Positions 25,370-32,873 of a stretch of DNA of 64,000 nt are shown one piece after another. The position numbers and the translations under genes are program-made. Position 1 is the stretch's first letter. Every line of letters starts with the position of its first letter. The stretch comes from Phytomonospora sp040655735 (GTDB lineage Bacteria > Actinomycetota > Actinomycetes > Mycobacteriales > Micromonosporaceae), in contig NZ_JBFAKK010000009.1 in assembly GCF_040655735.1 (NCBI RefSeq), positions 186,001-250,000 of the forward strand. The letters are read 5' to 3'. The notes below the pieces were generated by a model. That model did not search any database. It was given only the letters and a program-made list of their open reading frames with translations, and had not been told where the DNA came from.

Positions 25370-25401
25370 AGGGCCGCCGCGCCCGAAGACGCGGCGGCCC
25401 T
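25370..25401. terminator. Bidirectional hairpin between the M15-like gene and ilvC
   Basis: A stem of 12 bp (25370-25381 with 25390-25401) lies between the two convergent genes, 27 bp beyond the ilvC stop. The sequence beside it carries an A5 run on the plus strand (T5 on the reverse). Confidence 0.7.
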
Positions 25402-25428
25402 TGAAAAACCGGCGGACGACCTGTTACG

Positions 25429-26442
25429 TCAGGCCGTCTCGGTGATCCGGCGCTTCACCCACGGCATCATGTCCCGCAGCTGCGCGCCGACCTCTTCGAT
25501 CCGGTGGTTCTTCTGCTCCTCGCGGAGCTTGGCGAAGTTCTCCCGGCCCGACTGGTCCTCGGCGACCCACTCCTTGGCGAAGGAGCCGTCCTGGATCTCG
25601 CCGAGGGCGCGGCGCATCTCCTCGCGCACGCTGTCGTTGATGATGCGCGGCCCGCGCGACACGCCGCCGTACTCGGCCGTGTCGGACACCGAGTACCACA
25701 TGTTCGACAACCCGCCCTCGTAGATCATGTCCACGATCAGCTTCAGCTCGTGCAGGCACTCGAAGTAGGCCGCCTCGGGCGCGTACCCGGCGTCGACGAG
25801 GGTGTCGAACCCGGCGCGGACGAGCTCGGCGACACCGCCGCAGAGCACGACCTGCTCACCGAACAGGTCGGTCTCGGTCTCCTCCTTGAAGGTCGTCTTC
25901 AGCACGCCGGCGCGGGTGCCGCCGATGGCCTTGGCGTAGGACAGCGCCAGCGCCTGGGCCTGCCCGGAGGCGTCCTGCTCGACGGCGACGAGACAGGGCA
26001 CGCCCTTGCCGTCGACGTACTGGCGGCGCACGAGGTGACCGGGGCCCTTGGGGGCGACCATGGCCACGTCGACGCCGGCGGGCGGCGTGATGAGGCCGTA
26101 GCGGATGTTGAAGCCGTGCCCGAACAGCAGCGCCTTGCCCTCGGTGAGGTGCGGGGCGATCTCCTCGGCGTAGAGCTTGGCCTGCGCGGTGTCGGGCACC
26201 AGGATCATGATCACGTCGGCCTCGGCGGCGGCCTCGGCGGGCGTGGTGACCTTCAGGCCCTCGTCCTCGGCCTTGGCCGCCGACTTCGAGCCGGGCTGGA
26301 GGCCGATCCGCACGTCCACCCCGGAGTCGCGCAGGGACAGCGCGTGGGCGTGCCCCTGGCTCCCGTACCCGAGCACGGCGACCTTCTTGCCCGAGATCAG
26401 GCCGAGGTCGGCGTCGTCGTCGTAGAACACTTCAGCGGACAT
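25429..26442 (-). CDS. ilvC: Ketol-acid reductoisomerase (IlvC)
   Basis: This 337-aa class I enzyme performs the NADPH-dependent isomerisation and reduction of acetolactate or acetohydroxybutyrate in valine and isoleucine synthesis. Residues about 15-32 have the dinucleotide motif VLGYGSQGHAHALSLRDSG. The metal-binding region includes ETDLFGEQVVLCGGVAELV (about 190-210) and ECLHELKLIVDMIYEGG (about 225-245), and MFSSM-like YSVSDTAEYGG follows. Length matches the bacterial short form. It lies 53 bp downstream of ilvN and is part of the ilvB-ilvN-ilvC operon. Confidence 0.97.
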   Translation of the reverse strand: MSAEVFYDDDADLGLISGKKVAVLGYGSQGHAHALSLRDSGVDVRIGLQPGSKSAAKAEDEGLKVTTPAEAAAEADVIMILVPDTAQAKLYAEEIAPHLTEGKALLFGHGFNIRYGLITPPAGVDVAMVAPKGPGHLVRRQYVDGKGVPCLVAVEQDASGQAQALALSYAKAIGGTRAGVLKTTFKEETETDLFGEQVVLCGGVAELVRAGFDTLVDAGYAPEAAYFECLHELKLIVDMIYEGGLSNMWYSVSDTAEYGGVSRGPRIINDSVREEMRRALGEIQDGSFAKEWVAEDQSGRENFAKLREEQKNHRIEEVGAQLRDMMPWVKRRITETA

Positions 26443-26495
26443 GTGTGTTGCCTTCCTTAAGGACTTTCCATTGACGTGTGGTGCGTTCGGCTCGG

Positions 26496-27011
26496 CTACG
26501 CCGCACTGCGCAGAGCCGGGGTGGTGATGGCCTTGCTGCCGCGCCCGACGGCGACGAGCCCTGATTGGACCATTTCCTTGATCCCGTGGGGTTCGAGTAG
26601 TCGCAGCAGCGCGCCGAGTTTGTCGGCGGTGCCGGTGGCCTCGACGATCACGCTGTCCGGCGCGACGTCGACGATCCGGGCGCGGAAGAGATCGGCGGCC
26701 TCGACCACCTGCGACCTCGTCGTGGCGTCGGTGCGGACTTTGACGAGCAGCAGTTCGCGCTGCACCGACGAGGACTGCTCCAGCTCCACGATCTTCAAGA
26801 CGTTCACGAGCTTGTTGAGCTGCTTGGTGACCTGTTCGAGCGGGCGCTCGTCCACGTTGACCACGATGGTGATGCGGGAGACGCCCGGCTGCTCGGTCTC
26901 ACCGACGGCGAGGGAGTCGATGTTGAAGCCGCGCCGGGAGAACAGGGCCGCAACGCGCGCCAGCACGCCGGGCTTGTTCTCCACCAGAACCGACAGGGTG
27001 TGTGTAGTCAT
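26496..27011 (-). CDS. ilvN: Acetolactate synthase regulatory subunit (IlvN/IlvH)
   Basis: This 171-aa protein opens with an ACT domain (THTLSVLVENKPGVLARVAALFSRRGFNIDSLAVG, residues 3-75) that binds valine, followed by the C-terminal half typical of the small subunit (EVVEAADLFRARIVDVAPDSVIVEATGTADKLGALLRLLEPHGIKEMVQSG). It makes the catalytic subunit sensitive to feedback and raises its activity. Its start lies one base after the ilvB stop, so translation is coupled. Confidence 0.97.
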   Translation of the reverse strand: MTTHTLSVLVENKPGVLARVAALFSRRGFNIDSLAVGETEQPGVSRITIVVNVDERPLEQVTKQLNKLVNVLKIVELEQSSSVQRELLLVKVRTDATTRSQVVEAADLFRARIVDVAPDSVIVEATGTADKLGALLRLLEPHGIKEMVQSGLVAVGRGSKAITTPALRSAA

Positions 27012-27012
27012 T

Positions 27013-28878
27013 TCAGCACGCGTCCTCGTCGAAGATCGGGCGCACGTCCCGGGCGAACATGATCTCGTCGTTGCCGGTGCCGGCGGCCACCATGGGCCAG
27101 ACCTGCGCGTCGGCGCCGACGATGAAGTCGATGACCACGGGGCGGTCGTTGATCTCCATGGCCTTGTTGATGACGTCGTCGACGTCCTCGTAGGTCTCGC
27201 AGCGCAGTCCGACGCAGCCCAGCGCCTCGGCGAGTTTCACGAAGTCCGGGATGCGCCCGGTTCCGGTGCCGTGGGTGCCCAGGTTGGTGTTGGAGTAGCG
27301 CTTGTCGTAGAAAAGGGTCTGCCACTGGCGGACCATGCCAAGGTTGCCGTTGTTGATGACGGCGATCTTGACCGGGATGCCCTCGATGGCGCAGGTGGCC
27401 AGTTCCTGGTTGGTCATCTGGAAGCAGCCGTCGCCGTCGATGGCCCACACGGTCTTGTCGGGCTGCCCGAACTTCGCCCCCATCGCCGCCGGGACGGCGT
27501 AGCCCATGGTGCCGGCGCCCCCGGAGTTGAGGAAGGTGCCGGGGTTCTCGTAGGAGATGAACTGGGCGGCCCACATCTGGTGCTGTCCGACCCCGGTGGT
27601 GTAGAGGGCGTCGGGTCCGGCGATCTCGCCGATGCGCTGGATGACGTACTGGGGGGCCAGCGCGCCGTCGGCGGGCTTGTCGTAGCCGAGCGGGTAGCGG
27701 CGCCGCAGGTCGTCCAGCTGCGCCCACCACTGCGCCAGACGCGGGGTGCCGCGACCTTCGACGGCGGGGTCTTCGCCGAGGTAGCCGACGAGCTGCGCGA
27801 TGGCCGCCTTGGCGTCGCCGACGATGGGGACGTCGGCGTGGCGGTTCTTGCCGATCTCGGCGGGGTCGATGTCGACGTGCACGATCTTGGCGTCGGGCGC
27901 GAAGGAGTCGAGCTTGCCGGTGACGCGGTCGTCGAAGCGGGCGCCCAGGGCGACGATCAGGTCGGAGCGCTGTAGCGCGTAGACCGCCGAGACCGTCCCG
28001 TGCATGCCGGGCATGCCGACGTGCTGCGGGTGGGAGTCGGGGAAGGCCCCGCGCGCCATGAGGGTCGTCACGACCGGCGCGCCGGACTTCTCGGCCAGCT
28101 CGTAGAGCTCGTCGGTGGCGCCGGCCTTGAGGACGCCGCCGCCGACGTAGAGGACGGGCCGGGCCGCGGCGGCCAGCAGTTCGGCGGCCTGACGGACCTG
28201 CTTGCCGTGCGGGTGGAGGGTCGGCTTGTAGCCGGGCAGCTCCTTGCGCGGCGGCCAGTTGAACAGCGTGTCGGCCTGGAGGACGTCCTTGGGGATGTCG
28301 ACCAGCACCGGACCGGGCCGGCCGGTCGACGCCAGGTGGAAGGCCTCGGCGAGCACGCGAGGGATGTCCTCGGGGTCGGTGACCAGGTAGCTGTGCTTGG
28401 TGATCGGCATGGTGATGCCGACGATGTCGGCCTCCTGGAAGCCGTCGGTGCCGATGAGGTTGCGGACGACCTGACCGGTGATGGCCACGATCGGCACGGA
28501 GTCCATGTAGGCGTCGGCGATGGGCGTGACCAGGTTCGTGGCGCCGGGACCGGAGGTCGCCATGCAGACGCCGACCTTGCCGGTGGCCTGCGCGTAGCCC
28601 GTCGCGGCGTGCCCGCCGCCCTGCTCGTGGCGGACGAGGATGTGCCGGACCTGGGTGGAGTCGAGCAGCGGGTCGTAGGCGGGGAGGATCGTACCGCCGG
28701 GAATGCCGAAGACCACCTCGACGTCGAGGGCCTCAAGGGACTTGATGAGCGACTGCGCGCCGGTTACCTGGACGCCCGCCTGCCGCTGCGCGGGGACGGC
28801 CCGGCCCGCGAGGGCGAGCGGGGAGGCCGGCGGCGGTTGGGGGACTGGATGCTTGACGGGATCTGTCATGACCTTCAT
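27013..28878 (-). CDS. ilvB: Acetolactate synthase catalytic subunit (IlvB)
   Basis: This 621-aa ThDP/FAD enzyme condenses two pyruvates, or pyruvate and 2-oxobutyrate, in the first common step of branched-chain amino acid synthesis. The catalytic glutamate lies in VRHEQGGGHAATGYAQATGKVGVCMATSGPGATN (about residues 83-116) and the ThDP site in VWAIDGDGCFQMTNQELATC plus NNGNLGMV (about 465-510). An N-terminal extension of about 40 residues, rich in Pro and Ala, precedes the usual start. ATG at 28878 is taken; M4 (28869) is possible. The upstream region contains a leader peptide and attenuator. Confidence 0.97.
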   Translation of the reverse strand: MKVMTDPVKHPVPQPPPASPLALAGRAVPAQRQAGVQVTGAQSLIKSLEALDVEVVFGIPGGTILPAYDPLLDSTQVRHILVRHEQGGGHAATGYAQATGKVGVCMATSGPGATNLVTPIADAYMDSVPIVAITGQVVRNLIGTDGFQEADIVGITMPITKHSYLVTDPEDIPRVLAEAFHLASTGRPGPVLVDIPKDVLQADTLFNWPPRKELPGYKPTLHPHGKQVRQAAELLAAAARPVLYVGGGVLKAGATDELYELAEKSGAPVVTTLMARGAFPDSHPQHVGMPGMHGTVSAVYALQRSDLIVALGARFDDRVTGKLDSFAPDAKIVHVDIDPAEIGKNRHADVPIVGDAKAAIAQLVGYLGEDPAVEGRGTPRLAQWWAQLDDLRRRYPLGYDKPADGALAPQYVIQRIGEIAGPDALYTTGVGQHQMWAAQFISYENPGTFLNSGGAGTMGYAVPAAMGAKFGQPDKTVWAIDGDGCFQMTNQELATCAIEGIPVKIAVINNGNLGMVRQWQTLFYDKRYSNTNLGTHGTGTGRIPDFVKLAEALGCVGLRCETYEDVDDVINKAMEINDRPVVIDFIVGADAQVWPMVAAGTGNDEIMFARDVRPIFDEDAC

Positions 28879-28952
28879 CCGGTTCGCTCGGTCTTACCTT
28901 GGTGGTTGGTCTGGTCTGTCAGTCTGGTGCGGTTTTGGGCTCTTTTGGCAAC

Positions 28953-28989
28953 AAAAAACGCCCGCGTGCAAGACGCACGGGGGCGGGCG
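28953..28989 (-). terminator. Attenuator-type terminator in the ilvB leader
   Basis: On the reverse strand a stem pairs CGCCCG/CGGGCG and CGTGC/GCACG with a four-base G bulge and the loop GTCTT. It is followed immediately by a run of six T residues (28953-28958). It lies about 75 bp upstream of ilvB and downstream of the short leader frame, the classic place for an attenuator. Confidence 0.8.
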
Positions 28990-29019
28990 CACCGTCGCAG
29001 TGGATACTGCGGCGGCGCG

Positions 29020-29091
29020 CTAGATAAGTACGAGGCGCTGCGCGTTGGCGCTGCGCGGTTTGCTCGAATGCACGCGGTAAGACTGCCGCAT
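29020..29091 (-). CDS. ilvB leader peptide (attenuation), about 23 aa
   Basis: The frame starts at ATG 29091 and ends QRLVLI-stop: codons CTC GTA CTT ATC TAG, i.e. Leu-Val-Leu-Ile just before the stop. An attenuator-type hairpin with a T6 run follows about 30 bp later and precedes ilvB. Consecutive branched-chain amino acid codons before such a hairpin are the hallmark of ribosome-mediated attenuation. The start is uncertain: TTGACT, a -35-like element, lies only about 12 bp upstream, so a downstream GTG in the same frame (VHSSKPRS...) in a short or leaderless transcript is possible. Confidence 0.75.
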   Translation of the reverse strand: MRQSYRVHSSKPRSANAQRLVLI

Positions 29092-29286
29092 CTCAACGCC
29101 CGAGTCAACTTGTTCCGGATGCTGGGATGTCGTCGCGGTGGGCGGGAAGAGGGTCGGCCACCTGCGACGACGGCCGCGCGCGGGGCGTTCTTGGGGCGGG
29201 ACCTGGGAGACTGAAGGGGCGTTCAGGGCCCCGGGGGCCACCGAGGGTGACCGTCCGTAGTGACAGGGGTCACCGGACATGGGAAC

Positions 29287-29312
29287 GGCGCGCCCCCCGT
29301 CCGGGGCGCGCC
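29287..29312 (-). terminator. Hairpin terminator after Cys-rich peptide 2
   Basis: A 10-bp perfect stem (29287-29296 with 29303-29312), loop CCGTCC, lies 21 bp past the peptide stop. Confidence 0.75.
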
Positions 29313-29333
29313 GATGCGGCGACTTTCCGCCGG

Positions 29334-29543
29334 CTAGCAGATGTTCTGGGTGCGGTAGCAGGAGCCACACGTGGGGTGGCCGGTGCAGCCGATGGTGCAG
29401 GTCCGGCGGTACAGGCGGTTGTCGCTGCTGCAGTAGCAGCTCGGGTACGACTTGCTGCCGTGCTCGGGCACGCAGGCGCCGGCCTCGGTGCGCGGGAGGA
29501 AGGCGGAGAGCATCTTGTCGCTGAGCTTGCTGAGGACCTTCAT
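29334..29543 (-). CDS. Small Cys-rich peptide, family member 2 (69 aa)
   Basis: The N-terminus MKVLSKLSDKMLSAFLPRTE is close to that of member 5 (MKTFGKLGDKLLSALVPAST) and is followed by AGAC. The C-terminal 47 residues hold eight cysteines in spaced singles and C-x-C pairs, with Tyr, Ser and Thr between and a terminal Cys. The ATG has TTGGAG upstream. The gene begins 49 bp after the stop of the AfsR-like regulator on the same strand. A hairpin (29562-29580, arms GTCCCG/CGGGAC) lies in the gap, so it could be read from the regulator transcript or from its own promoter. No modifying enzyme is adjacent. Confidence 0.8.
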   Translation of the reverse strand: MKVLSKLSDKMLSAFLPRTEAGACVPEHGSKSYPSCYCSSDNRLYRRTCTIGCTGHPTCGSCYRTQNIC

Positions 29544-29592
29544 GTTGTCTCCAAGTCGGTGGTCCCGTCGTGCGCGGGACGGCCGTTCTAGA

Positions 29593-32500
29593 TCATGAGG
29601 CCGGTGCCGCCCGTTCTTCGCCCGTTAAGCGCCCGTCGGCCGTTTCGAGCAGGCCACGCGCCTCGGCCAGTTCCGGCACGGTGACGCCCGACAGGAGGTT
29701 CGCCGCCTCCGCCCAGCACTCCCGCGCGGCGGCGAGATCGGCACCGGCCCGGTGCGCGCGACCGAGCGTGATCAGCGTGCGGGCCTGTTCGAGGCGCCGC
29801 CCGGATCTGCGGTGCCCCGCGAGCGCGGCTCGCGCCTCCTCGACGCAGCCCTCGACGTCGCCCTCTCGGAGGCGTACGAGCGCCACCAGGCCTCGGGTGA
29901 CCGCCTCGTGGGGCCCGCCCTCGCTGAGCCGCACGGCGACCTCGGCTCCCTTGCGCGCGCCTTCGAGGTCGCCGAGACTCAAGGCGATGCGGGTGCTGAC
30001 GGAGGCGATGAGGTAGCGGCCGTATCCGAAGCGGGTGTCGCCGAGGCGGGTGACGGCGGTGTCGAGGAGTTTCCCGGCGCGTTCGGGATCGCCGGTGGCG
30101 CAGGCGATCTTGGCGAGGCCGCAGCCGGCCAGGACGGTCAGGCGCAGGTCGTCGAGCCGGGCGGCCTCGTCGAGGACAGCGGTGAAGTAGGCCTCGGCCT
30201 TGTCGTAGGCCCCGGCTTCGGAGTGCACCGAGCCGAGTCCGCACCACACGTTGATCTCCTCGTCGAGGCGGCCGAGCGCGTGGTGGAGTTCGGCGGCCTG
30301 GGTGAGGATCCGGGCGGCCTCGGTCAGGTCGGCGCGCATGCTGTGGGCGTAGGCGAGGTTGGTGAGCACCTGCGCCTCGGCGTGCCGGTCGCCGCGCTCT
30401 CTGGCCAGCGCGAGCGCGTCGGCGAGGTCGTCGAGGGCCTCGTCGAGTTCGCCGATCTGGGCCCTGGTCATCGCGAGGTTGCTCAGGCCCTCGACCTCAG
30501 CCTCGGTGTCGCCGAGTTCGCGGTCGATGACCAGCGCCTCCTTCGCGAGGCGGATCGCTCCCGGCCAGTCGCCTTCGATGTGGTGGATGCTGCCGAGTCC
30601 GCGCAGCGACAGCGACTCGCCTCCGCGGAGTCCGGCGGCGCGGTAGGCGGCCAGGGCAAGCTCGTGTTCGGTGCGGGCGCCGGCGAGGTCGGCGGTGCGG
30701 CATTTGAGGGTGCCCAGGGAGTGGCGCATGGCGGCCTCGCCGAGGGCGTGGCCCTGGCGGCGGGCGGCGCTGAAGCCGGCGCCGGCCACGGTGAGCCAGG
30801 TCGCGCCCGACACGCGTCCGATGAGCGGGATGAGGAGGGCGTCGGCCAGGCGCCAGGCGGCCTCGTCGTAGCCGCCTGCCTCGGCGTGGCGGACGGCGGC
30901 GACGAGGTTGGGCAGTTCGGCGGTGAGCCAGTCCTCCGCGTCGGCGGGGGATGTGAACTCGACCGGGGGCCGTTCGACGGGCGGGACGCGGGAGGATCCG
31001 CCGACGGCGGCGAGGGTGCGGTCGAGGTAGTGGCCGAGCAGTGCGGCGACGGCCGCGTCGCGTGCGGGGTCGGCCTCGGCGAGGCGGTTGCCGTACTCGC
31101 GCAGCAGGTCGTGGAAGCCGAAGCGGCCTCCGGCGGCGGTCTCCACGAGGTGGCGCGCGGCCAGGGCTTCGAGTAAACCCTCGGCCTCCTCGTGTCCGAC
31201 TCCGGTGAGCGCGGCGGCGGCCGTCACCGACACGCCGGCCGGTGCCTTGACCACCGTGGACAGCCGGAACAGGCGTTGCGCGGGCTCGGACACGGTCGCG
31301 TAGGACAGGTCGAGCGCGTCGCGCAGGTCGGCGCGGCGGTCGCCGCGGATGCGCAGGCGGCCGATGCGGTCGCGGGCCAGTTCGGCGACGTACTCGGCGA
31401 TGGTGTGGCGGGGGCGGTCGGCGAGTTGTGCCGCCGCGATGCGCAGGGCCAGTGGCAGCCGGCCGCAGAGTTCGGTGAGTTCGGCGGCGGCCTGCGGCTC
31501 GGCGCCGATCCGGTCGGCGCCGAGGACGTGTTCGAGGACCGCGTGGGCGGCCTCGCCGTCGAGGACGTCGAGCGCGATCCTCCGGGCGCCGTCGATGGCG
31601 ACCAGGCCGCTGAGCCGGTCGCGGCTGGTGACCACGACCAGGCAGCCGGGGTCGCCGGGCAGCAGCGGGCGCACCTGCTCGGCGTCGGCGGCGTTGTCGA
31701 GGACGATGAGCAGCCGGCGGTCGTGCATGGTCGAGCGCAGCAGCGTCCGCCGTGCCGCCGGGTCGCTGGGCACCTCCGCCGGCGGCACCCCGAGGTCGGC
31801 CAGGAGCGCGGGGACGTGGTCGTCGGCCGAGGAGGGCTCGGGGTCGAAGCCGCGGAGGTTGACGAAGAGGCGGCCGTCGGGGAAGTGCTCGGCCATGGAG
31901 TGCGCCCACCGCACGGCGAGCGCGGTCTTGCCGGTGCCCGCGGGGCCGGTGACGGCGACCAGGCCGGAGGTGATCTGGCCGAGGGCGCGCATCTCGGTGT
32001 CGCGGCCGGCGAAGACGCCGGTGCTGGGCGGCAGTTGCGACAGGCTCGGCGGGGCCGAAGGGGAGCACAGGGTCAGCGCCGGGTCGGCGGTGAGGATGTT
32101 CTTGTGCAGGCGCTGGACCTCGGGTGAGGGTTCGAGGCCGGAGTCGGCGGCGAGGCGGCCGCGCAGTTCGCGGTAGACGCGCAGCGCGTCCTCGGTGCGG
32201 CCGCAGCGGAAGAAGGCGAGCATGAGCTGCGCGTGGGGGCGCTCGCGGTCGGGGTGGGTGGCGGTGAGCGCGCTCAGTTCCGGCAGGAGGGCGTGGTGGC
32301 GCCCGAGGGACAGCATGACCTCGGCGCGTTCCTCCTGGGCGCACACGCGCAGTTCGTCGAGCCGGGCGGCCTCGGCGCGGGCGGGTGAGCCGTGGAGGCC
32401 GTCGAGGGCCGGTCCGCGCCACAGTGCCAGCGCGGTGTCGTAGTGGGCCAGCGCCGTCTGCGGGCTCGCCGCTCGGGCGGCCGACAGTTCGGCGTGGAAG

Positions 32501-32820
32501 GTGCCCACATCGGACTGTCCCGGGTGGACGTCGAGGAGGTAGCCCGGGGCGCGGGTGACGATCACGCCGGGCGCGATGGGGGCGAGGGTGCGGCGCAGTT
32601 CGGCGACGAGCGTGCGCAGCCGTGAGGCGGGATTCGCCGGGAGGTCGCTGCCCCAGACGTAGCTGGTGAGGGTTCCGGCCGCGACGACCTGTCCGGCGTG
32701 GAGCAGGAGTCCGGCCAAGACGAGGCCCTGCTTGGGGCCGAGCGCGATGATCCCTTCGGGTGTGCACAGGTCGGGGGGACCGAGGAGCCTGAACAGTGGA
32801 GCGGGTGGTGCGGACGGCAT
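29593..32820 (-). CDS. AfsR/SARP-family transcriptional regulator with NB-ARC and TPR domains
   Basis: This 1075-aa regulator has four parts. An OmpR-like winged helix (about 5-95: FRLLGPPDLCTPEGIIALGPKQGLVLAGLL ... RLRTLVAELRRTL). A bacterial transcriptional activation domain (about 95-245, ending ALRVYRELRGRLAADSGLEPSPEVQRLHKNIL). An NB-ARC ATPase (from about 265, Walker A GPAGTGKTAL, Walker B LLIVLDNAADAEQV, GLPLAL-like CGRLPLALRIAAAQLA). C-terminal TPR repeats from about 640 to the end. AfsR-type proteins activate secondary-metabolite or developmental genes in response to phosphorylation or ligand. The Cys-rich peptide 2 gene lies immediately downstream. Start ATG 32820; longer frames upstream are antisense to the GGDEF gene end. 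Confidence 0.92.
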   Translation of the reverse strand: MPSAPPAPLFRLLGPPDLCTPEGIIALGPKQGLVLAGLLLHAGQVVAAGTLTSYVWGSDLPANPASRLRTLVAELRRTLAPIAPGVIVTRAPGYLLDVHPGQSDVGTFHAELSAARAASPQTALAHYDTALALWRGPALDGLHGSPARAEAARLDELRVCAQEERAEVMLSLGRHHALLPELSALTATHPDRERPHAQLMLAFFRCGRTEDALRVYRELRGRLAADSGLEPSPEVQRLHKNILTADPALTLCSPSAPPSLSQLPPSTGVFAGRDTEMRALGQITSGLVAVTGPAGTGKTALAVRWAHSMAEHFPDGRLFVNLRGFDPEPSSADDHVPALLADLGVPPAEVPSDPAARRTLLRSTMHDRRLLIVLDNAADAEQVRPLLPGDPGCLVVVTSRDRLSGLVAIDGARRIALDVLDGEAAHAVLEHVLGADRIGAEPQAAAELTELCGRLPLALRIAAAQLADRPRHTIAEYVAELARDRIGRLRIRGDRRADLRDALDLSYATVSEPAQRLFRLSTVVKAPAGVSVTAAAALTGVGHEEAEGLLEALAARHLVETAAGGRFGFHDLLREYGNRLAEADPARDAAVAALLGHYLDRTLAAVGGSSRVPPVERPPVEFTSPADAEDWLTAELPNLVAAVRHAEAGGYDEAAWRLADALLIPLIGRVSGATWLTVAGAGFSAARRQGHALGEAAMRHSLGTLKCRTADLAGARTEHELALAAYRAAGLRGGESLSLRGLGSIHHIEGDWPGAIRLAKEALVIDRELGDTEAEVEGLSNLAMTRAQIGELDEALDDLADALALARERGDRHAEAQVLTNLAYAHSMRADLTEAARILTQAAELHHALGRLDEEINVWCGLGSVHSEAGAYDKAEAYFTAVLDEAARLDDLRLTVLAGCGLAKIACATGDPERAGKLLDTAVTRLGDTRFGYGRYLIASVSTRIALSLGDLEGARKGAEVAVRLSEGGPHEAVTRGLVALVRLREGDVEGCVEEARAALAGHRRSGRRLEQARTLITLGRAHRAGADLAAARECWAEAANLLSGVTVPELAEARGLLETADGRLTGEERAAPAS

Positions 32821-32873
32821 GGCGTGATCTAACGCAGATTTCCCTTGCCGCGCAAGGGTTCTGCGATCTCGCC

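Larger units (their letters stand above)
28879..29333. other. ilvB leader region and flanking intergenic sequence
   Basis: Apart from the leader frame, the attenuator and the terminator of Cys-rich peptide 2, no protein-coding frame is convincing here. A promoter is likely near 29100-29120 (TTGACT on the reverse strand). Confidence 0.5.
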
